From assembly GCF_016464425.1 (NCBI RefSeq), contig NZ_JADDKQ010000004.1:62001-126000 (forward strand): a stretch of DNA of 64,000 nt. The letters are read 5' to 3'. Shown piece after piece: positions 53,127 through 62,072 of this stretch. The notes beneath the pieces are model-generated. The model had not been told where the DNA came from. It saw only the letters and a program-made list of their open reading frames with translations, and made no database searches. Position numbers and translations under genes: made by a program. The number at the start of each line of letters is the position of its first letter. Positions within the stretch are counted from its first letter, which is position 1. The stretch is from Actinotalea solisilvae (GTDB taxonomy: Bacteria; Actinomycetota; Actinomycetes; Actinomycetales; Cellulomonadaceae).

Positions 53127-53615
53127 ATGCGCCGCACGCCCTGGCCGCGTCTGCTGCTCATCGCCGCGCTCGCCGCGGTGGTGGTGTTCGCGGGGCTCCG
53201 CGCCGCCGAGAGCCGCGGCGCCTCGCTGCTGCCCGTGCCGCTGCTGTCGTCGGTCGTCGTGCTGCTCATCGCCGGCGTGGTCCTGAGCCTCGGCTGGTCG
53301 GTCCGGCAGTTCACGCAGGGCAACCGCCCGGGGCTCGACCCGCTGCTCGCGGCGCGCACCGTCGTCCTCGCGACGGCGTCGGCCTACACGGGCGCGCTGC
53401 TGAGCGGCTGGTACGCGGCGCACGTGCTCGTGGTCCTCGGCGACCTGGAGATCGCGGCGCGGCGCGACCTCGCCGTGAGCGCAGGCCTCGCGATGCTCTG
53501 CACGGTCGCGCTCGCCGTCATCGGCCTGGTCGTCGAGCGCTGGTGCGAGGTGCCGCCGCCCGACGACGAGCCGGGCGGACCGGGGGCGTCGGCGGCCTCG
53601 GGCAGCGCTGCCTGA
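53127..53615 (+). CDS. DUF3180 membrane protein
   Basis: This is an integral membrane protein of 162 residues with four hydrophobic segments (about 8-25, 38-58, 75-98 and 110-135). Function is unknown. GNRPGLDPLLAARTVVLATAS is the most conserved block of DUF3180. It follows folBK by 10 nt; folK-DUF3180 adjacency is usual in Actinobacteria. The C-terminus is Pro/Ala/Gly-rich. Confidence 0.85.
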   Translation: MRRTPWPRLLLIAALAAVVVFAGLRAAESRGASLLPVPLLSSVVVLLIAGVVLSLGWSVRQFTQGNRPGLDPLLAARTVVLATASAYTGALLSGWYAAHVLVVLGDLEIAARRDLAVSAGLAMLCTVALAVIGLVVERWCEVPPPDDEPGGPGASAASGSAA

Positions 53616-53632
53616 GTGCAAGGATGGTCGGC

Positions 53633-54280
53633 ATGACCCAGCCCGTCCCGCCGGAGCCGCACGGGCAGCACGGCCCCTGGACCGGGGGGTCCGCCACGAC
53701 GCCCGCGGCGTCTGTGCCGCCCCCGCCCGCGCCGCCGCCCCCGCCGCCCGCGCCCGCGGTCGCGGTCCCGGTGGAGCCGCTCGCGGTGGACCCTGCCGTC
53801 GGGCCGTTCGACCCGGTCGGCGTCCGGTGGCAGTCGGTGTCGCCGCGGCTCGTCACGGTGCGCCTCGTCACGGCGGGTCTCTCGCTCCTGCTCCCGCTGG
53901 CGGGCGGCGTCGTCGCCGCCGTGCTGAGCGGCCTCGCGGGCCTCTGGGCGGTCCCGGCCGTCGTCCTCGCGGTGCTCGCGCTCGTCGCGTTCGTCGTGCC
54001 GCGGCAGGTCCGCGCGTGGGGCTACGCCGAGCGCGAGGACGACCTCCTCATCCGCAAGGGCGTGATGTTCCGGTCGATCGTCGTCGTGCCGTACGGGCGC
54101 ATGCAGTTCGTGGACGTCCAGGCGGGCCCGCTCGACCGCTGGTGCGGCATCGCGCGCGTGCAGCTGCACACCGCCTCGCCCGGCACGGACGCCGCGATCC
54201 CCGGCCTCCCGCCCGCCGAGGCCTCGCGCCTGCGCGACCGCCTCGCCGCGCGCGGCGAGGCGCAGCTGGCGGGGCTGTGA
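53633..54280 (+). CDS. PH domain-containing membrane protein (YdbS type)
   Basis: This protein has 215 residues. A Pro-rich lead (residues 1-45) with runs of P precedes two hydrophobic segments (about 75-120) and one bacterial PH-like domain: RAWGYAEREDDLLIRKGVMF and VPYGRMQFVDVQAGPLDR. In B. subtilis the YdbS-YdbT pair of this type counters certain bacteriocins; no such role is known here. The ATG at 53633 is preferred over 53624 because AAGGAT lies 7 nt upstream. Confidence 0.84.
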   Translation: MTQPVPPEPHGQHGPWTGGSATTPAASVPPPPAPPPPPPAPAVAVPVEPLAVDPAVGPFDPVGVRWQSVSPRLVTVRLVTAGLSLLLPLAGGVVAAVLSGLAGLWAVPAVVLAVLALVAFVVPRQVRAWGYAEREDDLLIRKGVMFRSIVVVPYGRMQFVDVQAGPLDRWCGIARVQLHTASPGTDAAIPGLPPAEASRLRDRLAARGEAQLAGL

Positions 54281-55728
54281 CCGCGCAGGACCCCCTGCCC
54301 GCGGTCCCCGAGGCCGACCCGGCCGCGGCCGGACCCGTCGGCGAGCCCGTGTGGCACCGGGTCCACCCGGTCACGCCCGCGGTCAAGGGCTGGAAGATCA
54401 TCGCTGTCCTGCTCGTGATCCTCGCGCAGCAGGTGGGTCCCAACCTCCTCGACGCGGGCGACCTGGTCCGGTCGGTCGGCTGGCTCCCGGTCGTCGGGGT
54501 GATCGCCCTCGTCGCCGCGCTCGGCTTCGGCTACGCCGCCCTCGCGTGGCGCATGACGCGCTACGGCGTCGACGCGGAGGCGGTCTACCTCAAGACGGGC
54601 GTCCTCTTCCGCCAGCACCGCACCGCGCGCCTCGACCGGGTGCAGGCGATCGACGTCGTGCAGCCGGTGCTCGCGCGGCTCCTCGGCCTCGCCGAGCTGC
54701 GGTTCGAGGTGGCGGGCGGCTCCGACTCGACCGTCACCCTGTCGTTCCTCCGCGAGGACGCCGCGCAGCGGCTGCGGAACGAGCTGCTGGCGCGCTCCGC
54801 GGGCATCGAGTTCGGCACCGAGGACCAGCCCGAGGCGCCCGCGGCGCCCGAGCGCGAGGTGCTCGCGGTCCCCGTCGGCCGACTGCTCGGCGCGCTGCTG
54901 CGGTCGGTGACGATCGTCGTGCTCACGCTCGGCATCGTCGGCGCGGTCGTCGCGACGGTCGCGTCGGGCGAGATCTCGGTCGCGTTCTCGCTCCTGCCCA
55001 TGGTGCTCGGCGTCGGCGGCTACCTGTGGCAGCGGTTCGCGGGCGAGTTCAACTTCCGCGCCGCGCAGTCGCCCGACGGCATCCGGCTGCGCCACGGCCT
55101 GCTCGAGTCCCGCTCGCAGACGCTCCCCCCGGGTCGGGTGCAGGCCGTCCGGCTCAGCCAGGCGTGGCTGTGGCGGCGCAAGGACTGGTGGCGCGTCGAG
55201 GTCAACGTCGCCGGGTACGGCAAGGCGGAGAACCAGCAGACCGAGAACGTCCTGCTGCCCGTGGGGGACCGCGACGACGCCCTCCTCGCGCTGTGGCTCG
55301 TGCTGCCCGACCTCGGCGTCGAGGACCCGCGCGCCGTGCTCGACGAGGCGCTCTCGGGGACCGGGGCCGCGCCCGGGTCCGTGGGGTCCCCGCGGCGGGC
55401 CCGCTGGCTCGACCCCCTCGCGTGGCGCCGGACGGCCGTCGTCTCCACCGAGCGCGCCGTCCTCGTGCGGTCCGGCCGGTTCGTGCGGCGGCTCGTCGTC
55501 GTGCCGCACGAGCGCACGCAGTCGCTCGGGCTCACGCAGGGACCGCTCCAGCGGCGGCTGGGCCTCGCGACCGTCGTCCTGCACTCGACGCCCGGGCCGG
55601 TGCGGCCGTTCGTGCCCCACCTCGACGCCGCGACGGCGGGCGCGCTGCTCGGGCAGCAGGCCGACCGCGCGCGCCGGGCCCGCGCCGCGGCCGGACCCGA
55701 GCGCTGGATGCGCCGGGTGCCCGCGTGA
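54277..55728 (+). CDS. PH domain-containing membrane protein (YdbT type)
   Basis: This protein has 483 residues, overlapping the YdbS-type gene by 4 nt. It contains repeated bacterial PH-like domains between pairs of membrane helices: [20 protein letters not shown] (first), [20 protein letters not shown] (second) and [20 protein letters not shown] (third). Hydrophobic pairs lie near 40-85 and 205-245. The function is unknown, possibly envelope protection as a YdbS-YdbT pair. Confidence 0.84.
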   Translation: MTAQDPLPAVPEADPAAAGPVGEPVWHRVHPVTPAVKGWKIIAVLLVILAQQVGPNLLDAGDLVRSVGWLPVVGVIALVAALGFGYAALAWRMTRYGVDAEAVYLKTGVLFRQHRTARLDRVQAIDVVQPVLARLLGLAELRFEVAGGSDSTVTLSFLREDAAQRLRNELLARSAGIEFGTEDQPEAPAAPEREVLAVPVGRLLGALLRSVTIVVLTLGIVGAVVATVASGEISVAFSLLPMVLGVGGYLWQRFAGEFNFRAAQSPDGIRLRHGLLESRSQTLPPGRVQAVRLSQAWLWRRKDWWRVEVNVAGYGKAENQQTENVLLPVGDRDDALLALWLVLPDLGVEDPRAVLDEALSGTGAAPGSVGSPRRARWLDPLAWRRTAVVSTERAVLVRSGRFVRRLVVVPHERTQSLGLTQGPLQRRLGLATVVLHSTPGPVRPFVPHLDAATAGALLGQQADRARRARAAAGPERWMRRVPA

Positions 55729-56678
55729 CGGCGGGCGGCCAGCCGGGGCGCCTCGGGGTCGGCGTCGTCGGCGCCGGACGTGTGGGCGCCGTGCTCGGCA
55801 GCGCGCTGCGCGCGGCCGGCCACGCCGTCGTCGGCGCGAGCGGCATCTCGGCGGCGTCGCGCGAGCGGATCGAGATCATGCTCCCCGGCGTGCCCGCGCT
55901 CGAGGTGCCGCAGGTCGTCGAGCGCGCCGAGCTCGTGCTCCTCACCGTGCCCGACGACGCCCTCGCGGACCTCGTGGCGGGCCTCGCCCGGCTGGGCGCG
56001 TGGCAGCCGGGGCAGATCGTCGTGCACACCGCGGGCGCGCTCGGCACCGACGTGCTCACGCCGGCGCGCGAGCGCGGCGCGATCCCGCTCGCGCTGCACC
56101 CGGCGATGACCTTCACGGGGACCTCGCTCGACCTCGGCCGGCTCAGCGGCTGCACCTTCGCCGTGACCGCGCCGGGGCCCGTGCTGCCCATCGGCCAGGC
56201 CCTGGTCGTCGAGATCGGCGGCGAGCCCGTCGTCGTCGCCGAGGCCGACCGCCCGCTGTACCACGCGGCCCTCGCGCACGGCGCCAACCACCTCGTCGTG
56301 CTCGTCGCGCAGGCCGCGCAGGCCCTCGCCGCCGCCGGCGTCGAGCGGCCGGACCGCGTCCTCGGGCCGCTCCTGGGGGCCGCGCTCGACGGCGCCCTCG
56401 GCTCGGCCTCCGCGGCCGGCGCGGGCACGGCGGCCGCCGCGAGCGGGGTCGGGGGGCTCACCGGCCCGGTCGTGCGCGGCGACGCCGGCACGCTCCGCGC
56501 CCACCTGCGCGAGCTCTCCGCGCTCGCCGGGCGGGAGCCCTCGGCCGCGGACCTGCCGCCCACCTACCGCGCGCTCGCGCGCTCCGCGGCCGCGCGGGCG
56601 CTCGCCGGCGGGCGCCTCACCACGTCCCAGGCCCAGGACGTCCTCGACGCCCTCGGCGAGACCCCGGAGGACCGATGA
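55725..56678 (+). CDS. Rossmann-like and DUF2520 domain-containing oxidoreductase
   Basis: This protein has 317 residues. [20 protein letters not shown] is an NAD(P)-binding loop, and [19 protein letters not shown] and [20 protein letters not shown] are conserved in this family. The C-terminal helical domain (about 170-290) is DUF2520, with [19 protein letters not shown]. It overlaps panC by 4 nt, ahead of panD. By position and fold it could be the ketopantoate reductase of the pantothenate pathway, since no panE is present here. That is inference. Confidence 0.82.
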   Translation: MTAGGQPGRLGVGVVGAGRVGAVLGSALRAAGHAVVGASGISAASRERIEIMLPGVPALEVPQVVERAELVLLTVPDDALADLVAGLARLGAWQPGQIVVHTAGALGTDVLTPARERGAIPLALHPAMTFTGTSLDLGRLSGCTFAVTAPGPVLPIGQALVVEIGGEPVVVAEADRPLYHAALAHGANHLVVLVAQAAQALAAAGVERPDRVLGPLLGAALDGALGSASAAGAGTAAAASGVGGLTGPVVRGDAGTLRAHLRELSALAGREPSAADLPPTYRALARSAAARALAGGRLTTSQAQDVLDALGETPEDR

Positions 56679-57535
56679 CCACCCCGCGCCTCGTGCGGAC
56701 CCGGAGCGAGCTTGCCGACGCCCTCGGCCCGGCGCGCGCGGGGCGCACGCGCGCCGTCGTCATGACCATGGGCGCGCTGCACGAGGGCCACCTCAGCCTC
56801 GTCCGCGCCGCGCGCGAGCGCGCCGACGAAGTGGTCGTGACGATCTTCGTCAACCCGCTGCAGTTCGGCCCGGCCGAGGACCTCGACCGCTACCCGCGCG
56901 ACCTCGAGGGCGACCTCGCGCTGCTCGCGGGCGCGGGCGCCGACCTCGTCTTCGCCCCCGACGTCGCGCAGGTGTACCCGGACGGGGACCCCGTGGTGCG
57001 CGTGAGCGCGGGCGCGCTCGGCGAGCGCCTCGAGGGCGCCCACCGCCCCGGCCACTTCGACGGCGTCCTCACGGTGGTCCTCAAGCTGCTGCACCTCGTC
57101 CGGCCCGACGTCGCGCTCTTCGGCCGCAAGGACGCCCAGCAGCTCATGGCGGTGCGGCGCATGGTCGCGGACCTCGACGTGCCCGTGGAGGTCGTGGGCG
57201 TCGAGACCGTCCGGGACGACGACGGCGTCGCGCTGTCCTCGCGCAACGCGTACCTCGACGCGGAACAACGCGCGTCGGCGCGGGCGTTGAACAGAGCGCT
57301 CCGTGCCGCGCAGGCGGCCGCCGGGGCGGGTGCTCCGGCCGACGAGGTGCGGCGCGCGGCGGCCGACGTCCTGGCGTCCGAGCCGGGGGTCGTGGTCGAC
57401 TACGTCGCCCTCGTCGACGACACGGCGACGGACGTCGCCGCGGACGCGACCGGGCCGGCCGTGCTCGCCGTGGCCGCCCGCGTCGGGACGACGCGCCTGA
57501 TCGACAACGTGACGCTCACCCTGGAGGGGCGATGA
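56675..57535 (+). CDS. panC: Pantothenate synthetase
   Basis: It joins pantoate and beta-alanine using ATP. It has 286 residues. [19 protein letters not shown] is the HxGH nucleotide motif, and [37 protein letters not shown] and [10 protein letters not shown] are conserved. ATG overlaps the DUF2520 gene stop and its own stop overlaps panD. Length is normal. Confidence 0.96.
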   Translation: MTTPRLVRTRSELADALGPARAGRTRAVVMTMGALHEGHLSLVRAARERADEVVVTIFVNPLQFGPAEDLDRYPRDLEGDLALLAGAGADLVFAPDVAQVYPDGDPVVRVSAGALGERLEGAHRPGHFDGVLTVVLKLLHLVRPDVALFGRKDAQQLMAVRRMVADLDVPVEVVGVETVRDDDGVALSSRNAYLDAEQRASARALNRALRAAQAAAGAGAPADEVRRAAADVLASEPGVVVDYVALVDDTATDVAADATGPAVLAVAARVGTTRLIDNVTLTLEGR

Positions 57536-57957
57536 CCGACAGCTGGCTCCGCACGATGATGACGGGCAAGATCCACCGCGCCACCGTCACCGCCGCGGAC
57601 CTCGACTACGTCGGGTCCGTCACGGTCGACGCGTCCCTGCTCGAGGCCGCGGACATCCTGCCCGGCCAGCAGGTCGACGTCGTCGACGTCACCAACGGTG
57701 CGCGCCTGACCACGTACGCGATCGCGGGCGAGCCCGGGTCGGGCGTCGTCTGCGTCAACGGCGCCGCCGCGCACCTCGTGCACCCGGGCGACGTCGTCAT
57801 CCTCATCGCCTACGCGCAGATGCCCGACGCCGAGGCGCGCACGTACAGCCCGCACGTGGTCCACGTCGACGCGGACAACCGCATCGCCGACGTCGGGCAC
57901 GACCCGGGCGCCGCCCCGGCGGGGCTGCGCACGGCGGCCGTCGCCTGGGCCCGGTGA
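57532..57957 (+). CDS. panD: Aspartate 1-decarboxylase (pyruvoyl)
   Basis: It makes beta-alanine from aspartate. It has 141 residues. Self-cleavage at Gly28-Ser29 in DYVGSVTVD would create the pyruvoyl group. [12 protein letters not shown] and [20 protein letters not shown] are family blocks. It overlaps panC and nadB by 4 nt each, so beta-alanine and quinolinate synthesis, both starting from aspartate, are expressed together. Confidence 0.96.
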   Translation: MTDSWLRTMMTGKIHRATVTAADLDYVGSVTVDASLLEAADILPGQQVDVVDVTNGARLTTYAIAGEPGSGVVCVNGAAAHLVHPGDVVILIAYAQMPDAEARTYSPHVVHVDADNRIADVGHDPGAAPAGLRTAAVAWAR

Positions 57958-59702
57958 GCGCGACCGGCGTCCCGCGCGGCGCGGCGCGGCTCGCGACGCG
58001 CCTCGCCGCGCCCGCGCCGGGCTGGACCGCCCAGGCCGACGTCGTCGTCGTCGGCTCGGGGATCGCGGGGCTCACCGCAGCGCTGCGGCTGCGCACGCGC
58101 GTGCCCCGCGTCCTGCTCGTCACCAAGGACGTGCTCGCGTCCGGCTCGACCGTCTGGGCGCAGGGCGGCATCGCGGCCGCGCTGGACCCCGAGGACTCGC
58201 CCGAGGCGCACCTCACCGACACGCTCGTGGCGGGCGCGGGCCTGTGCGACCCGCGCGCGGTCGAGGTGCTCGTCACCGAGGGCCCGGCGCGCGTCCGCGA
58301 GCTCGTCGCCCTCGGCGCGAACTTCGACACGGACGACGACGGCTCCATCTCGCTCACCCGCGAGGGCGGCCACGGCGCGGACCGCATCGCGCACGCCGGC
58401 GGCGACGCGACGGGCGCGGAGATCTCGCGCGCGCTCGTCGCCCAGCTGGAGGCGGTGCGCGCGGACCCGGGCATCGAGGTGATCGAGCACGCGCTCGTGC
58501 TCGACCTGCTCACCGCCGCGCCCGACGCCGAGGGCCGCCCGGGGCCCGTGTGCGGCGTGACCCTGCACGTCATCGGCGAGGGCAGCCGCGACGGCGTCGG
58601 CGCCGCGCTGGGCCGCGCGGTCGTGCTCGCGACGGGCGGCATCGGTCAGGTCTTCCAGTCCTCGACCAACCCGGCGCAGGCGACGGGCGACGGCCTGGCC
58701 GCGGCGCTGCGCGCGGGCGCCGCCGTGGCAGACGTCGAGTTCGTCCAGTTCCACCCCACCGTCCTGTGGCTCGGCGCGGGGGCCAAGGGCCAGCTGCCGC
58801 TCGTGTCCGAGGCGGTGCGCGGCGAGGGCGCGATCCTGCTCGACACCGACGGCGTGCGGTTCATGCCCGACGTCCACCCGCTCGCCGAGCTCGCGCCGCG
58901 CGACGTCGTCGCGCACGCAATCGTCCGGCAGATGGCGCGGACGGGGGAGGACCACGTCCTGCTCGACGCCCGCCACCTCGGTCCCGACTTCCTCCGCGAG
59001 CGCTTCCCGACGATCCACGAGCGGCTGCTCGCCGAGGGCATCGACCTCACGACGGGCCTCGTGCCCGTCGCGCCGGCGCAGCACTACCACTCGGGCGGTG
59101 TCGTCACCGACCTGCGCGGGCGGGCCGACGTCGACGGCCTGTACGCGGCCGGCGAGGTCGCGTGCACAGGGGTGCACGGCGCCAACCGGCTCGCCTCCAA
59201 CTCGCTGCTCGAGGGGCTGGTCTTCGCGCACCGCGCGGCCCAGGACATCACCGAGCGCGTGGCCGACGGCGACCTCCCGCAGCGCGAGCCCGTCGAGCGC
59301 CCGGGCGAGCCCGGCCTCGTCGCCGGCGCCGCGCGCAGCCGCATCCAGCGCATCGCCCAGAACGGTCCCGGCGTCATCCGCACGGGCGCGGGCCTCGAGG
59401 CGGCGCTCGACGCGCTCGCCGCGGTCCCGACGCGCGCGCACGAGCAGCCGGGCGTCGTCGCCGCGCCGCAGACCGCGGAGTGGGAGACGACGAACCTGCA
59501 CGCGGTCGCGACCGTGCTCTCCGCGGCCGCGCTGGAGCGCGCCGAGAGCCGCGGCGGCCACTACCGCCAGGACTTCCCGGAGCGGGACCCGCACTGGCGC
59601 CGACGCGTCGTCGTGCGGCTCAGGCCGGACGGCGCCGTGAAGGTCGAGGCCGGCGCGCTGCTGCCCGAGCCGGGCGAGCCGGCGGTGCCTGCGCCGGTGT
59701 GA
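57954..59702 (+). CDS. nadB: L-aspartate oxidase
   Basis: This is a flavoenzyme that oxidises aspartate to iminoaspartate, the first step of NAD synthesis. It has 582 residues. [19 protein letters not shown] is the FAD motif. Also seen are [45 protein letters not shown] and [20 protein letters not shown], the last quoted as a landmark. The C-terminal [15 protein letters not shown] is conserved and has a decayed duplicate about 0.8 kb downstream. nadC follows only after 2.8 kb. Confidence 0.95.
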   Translation: MSATGVPRGAARLATRLAAPAPGWTAQADVVVVGSGIAGLTAALRLRTRVPRVLLVTKDVLASGSTVWAQGGIAAALDPEDSPEAHLTDTLVAGAGLCDPRAVEVLVTEGPARVRELVALGANFDTDDDGSISLTREGGHGADRIAHAGGDATGAEISRALVAQLEAVRADPGIEVIEHALVLDLLTAAPDAEGRPGPVCGVTLHVIGEGSRDGVGAALGRAVVLATGGIGQVFQSSTNPAQATGDGLAAALRAGAAVADVEFVQFHPTVLWLGAGAKGQLPLVSEAVRGEGAILLDTDGVRFMPDVHPLAELAPRDVVAHAIVRQMARTGEDHVLLDARHLGPDFLRERFPTIHERLLAEGIDLTTGLVPVAPAQHYHSGGVVTDLRGRADVDGLYAAGEVACTGVHGANRLASNSLLEGLVFAHRAAQDITERVADGDLPQREPVERPGEPGLVAGAARSRIQRIAQNGPGVIRTGAGLEAALDALAAVPTRAHEQPGVVAAPQTAEWETTNLHAVATVLSAAALERAESRGGHYRQDFPERDPHWRRRVVVRLRPDGAVKVEAGALLPEPGEPAVPAPV

Positions 59703-59760
59703 CCGGCATGGTTCCCGGCACTCCCCTCGACGAGGTCGAGCGGGGCTGGAGCGCAACGCG

Positions 59761-59773
59761 GGCCGTGTCGCTG
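59761..59773 (+). repeat. 13-bp direct repeat, left copy
   Basis: GGCCGTGTCGCTG occurs here and again at 60312-60324, bracketing the two small membrane-protein genes at 59879-60312. Confidence 0.6.
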
Positions 59774-59878
59774 CACCAGCGCCCCGGGGAAACCCGCATC
59801 GGTGGCGCACGACCGCGGGGCGTGATTCCGTCGCATCGTGACGGGGACCGTCAGTCGCCTCGACGAAGGAGTGGTGGG

Positions 59879-60103
59879 ATGCGCCGCCCAGCGGGGTACC
59901 GGCTCAGGGACATGACTCTCATCGGCAAGCTTTCGCTCGCCGTCGGCGCGCTGGCGCTCGCCGGTCTGATCCTCCAGAGCGCCGTCACGGACGAAGGCGC
60001 ATGGTGGGGGCTGCTCGTCGTGGCGTCCGTCGGCGTCGTGGTCGGCTTCATCTCCGAGGTCCGTCGCCTCGCGCGCCAGGGGCTTCCCTTCACGTGGCGG
60101 TGA
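59879..60103 (+). CDS. Small hypothetical membrane protein
   Basis: This is a 74-residue protein I do not recognise. Two hydrophobic segments are predicted: LIGKLSLAVGALALAGLIL (about 14-32) and WWGLLVVASVGVVVGFIS (about 42-60). A basic tail, RRLARQGLPFTWR, follows. AAGGAG upstream of the ATG is a good ribosome-binding site. Base composition is less GC-rich than neighbours. It lies in the nadB-nadC gap and overlaps or abuts the next small gene. Confidence 0.55.
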   Translation: MRRPAGYRLRDMTLIGKLSLAVGALALAGLILQSAVTDEGAWWGLLVVASVGVVVGFISEVRRLARQGLPFTWR

Positions 60104-60120
60104 CGGGAGCCGGGGAACCA

Positions 60121-60312
60121 GTGAAGCGACCCGAGCCCATGCCCCGGTGGTGGAGACTCAGCACGCGCGCGCAGAGCCTGTACCTCCTCACGGTGGCTGT
60201 GAGCGGCCTTGTCGGGCTGACCACACGAAGCTTCGTGTGGGGAGCCGTCACCGCGCTCGCACTGGGCAGTCTCGCGGCCCTGCTGCTGTGGCGCACCGGT
60301 CGTCGGCCGTAG
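60121..60312 (+). CDS. Small hypothetical membrane protein
   Basis: This is a 63-residue protein I do not recognise. A basic, Trp-containing head (PRWWRLSTRAQSLY) leads to two hydrophobic segments (YLLTVAVSGLVGL and VWGAVTALALGSLAALLLW) and a basic end. The GTG at 60121 has GGGGAA upstream. A GTG at 60100 overlapping the previous stop (coupled) and an ATG at 60139 are alternatives. It is paired with the preceding small membrane gene, possibly as a two-gene unit. Confidence 0.5.
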   Translation: MKRPEPMPRWWRLSTRAQSLYLLTVAVSGLVGLTTRSFVWGAVTALALGSLAALLLWRTGRRP

Positions 60313-60324
60313 GCCGTGTCGCTG
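60312..60324 (+). repeat. 13-bp direct repeat, right copy
   Basis: Second copy of GGCCGTGTCGCTG, starting at the last base of the stop codon of the second small membrane gene and 43 nt before the decayed nadB 3' fragment. Confidence 0.6.
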
Positions 60325-60366
60325 GGCCACGTGCGGTGTGAAGGTCCGGCCCAGAACAGGAGTAAA

Positions 60367-60520
60367 GGCCGAGAGCCGTGGCGGCCACTACCGCCAGGAC
60401 TACCGGAGCACGCCTCGCGCTGGCGGCGCCGCGTCGTCGTGCGTCGTGAGCCGACGGCGTCCTGGATGTCGAGGCGGGCGCGCCGCTCCCGCGGCCGAGC
60501 GAGGCGGCGGTGGCGGCGTC
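60367..60520 (+). pseudogene. Decayed duplicate of the nadB 3' end
   Basis: The stretch reads GCCGAGAGCCGTGGCGGCC and then an almost identical CACTACCGCCAGGAC, matching nadB from 59541 onward. Similarity continues through the segment for HWRRRVVVR (CGCGTCGTCGTGCG) and fades after GAGGCGGGCGCGC. Indels break the frame: translation starts [12 protein letters not shown] and then departs from nadB. It is a fragment of about 150 bp with no N-terminal part, so it is not a functional gene. Confidence 0.8.
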
Positions 60521-60569
60521 GGTCTGACGGGCGCAACCAGGTCTGGAGTGGAAGGGAGATCGCCCAGGC

Positions 60570-60812
60570 ATGCCGGCGACCGGATGGGCGCGGTCGGCCT
60601 GTGTTGGAGCAGTGGCAAACATCGAGCGAAGACTCGCGGACGACTTCTGGGACCTGCGGGACGACGCCTCGGACCATCCCGAACGATGGCAAGGGGTCGC
60701 AGCCGAAGTCCTACTTCAACACCTCACCGCGTGCGTCGAAGAGGCGGAGGGGCGCGGGAGTCCGTGCCAGCTTCGACATGTGCGACGGCGAGCGCCCCTG
60801 CGTCGCACCTGA
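60570..60812 (+). CDS. Small hypothetical protein
   Basis: This protein has 80 residues and no recognised family. The middle portion, VANIERRLADDFWDLRDDASDHPERW, looks like a genuine amphipathic helical protein. The Arg-rich end runs into the antisense 3' end of the pentapeptide gene. Start choices are ATG 60570 (AGGGAG 11 nt upstream) and GTG 60612. The overlap with the opposite-strand gene (60711-60812) makes one of the two ends doubtful. Confidence 0.35.
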   Translation: MPATGWARSACVGAVANIERRLADDFWDLRDDASDHPERWQGVAAEVLLQHLTACVEEAEGRGSPCQLRHVRRRAPLRRT

Positions 60813-61226
60813 CGTCCGCAGGCGAGTCGGGTGCGCACCGGCACCCACGCCCACGGCACCGAAGCGAGCATCGAAGAGATCGGCACCCCGCAGATCCACG
60901 CCGGTCAGGTCGCACCCGGCGAACGAGGCGCCGCGGGGCGACGCACCGCGCAGGTCCGCACCCGTGAAGTCGCAGAGCTTGAAGTGGCTTCCATCGAGCG
61001 TGGCGTGGCGCAGGTCAGCGCCGACGAAGCGGCAACGGTCGAACCACACCGAGCGCGGCAGAGCGAGGGACACCAAGCTCACACCGCTCACGTCGAGCCG
61101 ACGCACGTGCTGTCCGTAGCGCAGGCGGGACAGGCGTTCCCGCCACTCCGTGCCGTTCTCCGAGTCAGCGCTCACGTGCCGCAGTGTCTCGCACCCCTGG
61201 GCGTCGCACGGTCGTGCAGATGACAC
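60711..61226 (-). CDS. Pentapeptide repeat protein
   Basis: This protein has 171 residues. From about residue 60 to 124 it consists of about 12 pentapeptides of the A(D/N)LxX type: CRFVG ADLRH ATLDG and later CDFTG ADLRG, then CDLTG VDLRG ADLFD. These form a right-handed beta-helix. The N-terminal 55 residues are charged and helical. The C-terminal 45 residues do not fit the repeat and overlap an opposite-strand ORF. Some relatives mimic DNA and protect gyrase; nothing here shows that function. The start is a GTG at 61226; GTG 61175 is an alternative. Confidence 0.72.
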   Translation of the reverse strand: MSSARPCDAQGCETLRHVSADSENGTEWRERLSRLRYGQHVRRLDVSGVSLVSLALPRSVWFDRCRFVGADLRHATLDGSHFKLCDFTGADLRGASPRGASFAGCDLTGVDLRGADLFDARFGAVGVGAGAHPTRLRTSGATQGRSPSHMSKLARTPAPLRLFDARGEVLK

Positions 61227-61277
61227 GAACGCGGGGGCTCACGGATGGTGGAGTCTGCGGCGCTCCAGTCCTGGCGG

Positions 61278-62048
61278 TCAGTCCCGGGCCCGCCGCAGAA
61301 GCCGTCCGTTGACGTCCGCGTCGAGTGCGCGCGCGAGGTCCGCGTTCCACCCGAGGTCCGGCGCTGTCCAGACCTCCTCCGGCACGACGACGGCCTCGGG
61401 CTCACCCCAGAAGACCGACCAGAGCCGCGCGGCCTCGGCGAGCACCTCCTCGGCCGGCCCGCCGAGCTCCAGCCCAGGCGCCGCCTCGACGAGCGGCCGG
61501 TGGTACGCGCGCCCCGCGTGGTGCGCGCCCTGGTCGTAGCGCGGCGTGCGGACCCAGACCTGCGTGAGGTCGCCGAGCGACAGCGGGAACACCGTGCGCG
61601 CGGCGGCGAGGTCGAGCAGCCCCGACGCGGCGACGTGCGCGAAGGCGTCCTCGCGGTACGCGCCCGTGGTGATCCGCACGGCCGGCTGCAGCGCGCGCGC
61701 GACGTGCTGGCACACGGGCACGAAGAGCCGCCCGGCGGCGGGCTGGAACGCACCGCCGGGACGGAGCCCAGCGATCGCGCGCTCGATCTCGCGCACGCGC
61801 GCCTTGATGACCGGCTCGCCGTCGTGCCACGCGTCGAGCAGGTCGAACGCGCCGTCGGCCCACTCGAGGAGGCGCGCGGTGGCCGATGCGTCGTCGCGCA
61901 GGCGGCCGTGCTCGTCGAGCCCGCGTCGCCACACCGGCACGAGGGTCCGCGCCCAGCCGAGCCAGGCACCGCGGACGTCGAGCGGCTCGGCACGCGTGAG
62001 GGCGTCGACGACGTCGCCGCTGTCGTAGGGCGTGCGGTCGGCGCTCAC
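61278..62048 (-). CDS. Conserved-looking hypothetical protein
   Basis: This is a 256-residue soluble protein with no family I can name. It is Trp- and Asp-rich with helical character: GAWLGWARTLVPVWRRGLDE, LLEWADGAFDLLDAWHDGEP and FQPAAGRLFVPVCQHVARAL. Codon use and GC match the chromosome, unlike the small genes next to it. The GTG at 62048 lies 21 nt after the rhodanese stop on the same strand, so the two may be co-transcribed. Confidence 0.6.
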   Translation of the reverse strand: MSADRTPYDSGDVVDALTRAEPLDVRGAWLGWARTLVPVWRRGLDEHGRLRDDASATARLLEWADGAFDLLDAWHDGEPVIKARVREIERAIAGLRPGGAFQPAAGRLFVPVCQHVARALQPAVRITTGAYREDAFAHVAASGLLDLAAARTVFPLSLGDLTQVWVRTPRYDQGAHHAGRAYHRPLVEAAPGLELGGPAEEVLAEAARLWSVFWGEPEAVVVPEEVWTAPDLGWNADLARALDADVNGRLLRRARD

Positions 62049-62072
62049 ACCGCGGCCCGTCCCGCGCGCGCC

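Noticed and set aside
60248..60622. Minus-strand ORF with an apparent hydrophobic stretch and Cys (lipoprotein-like) at 60.3-60.6 kb
   Set aside because: It is antisense to the decayed nadB fragment and the second small membrane gene, and the hydrophobic part is internal rather than an N-terminal signal.
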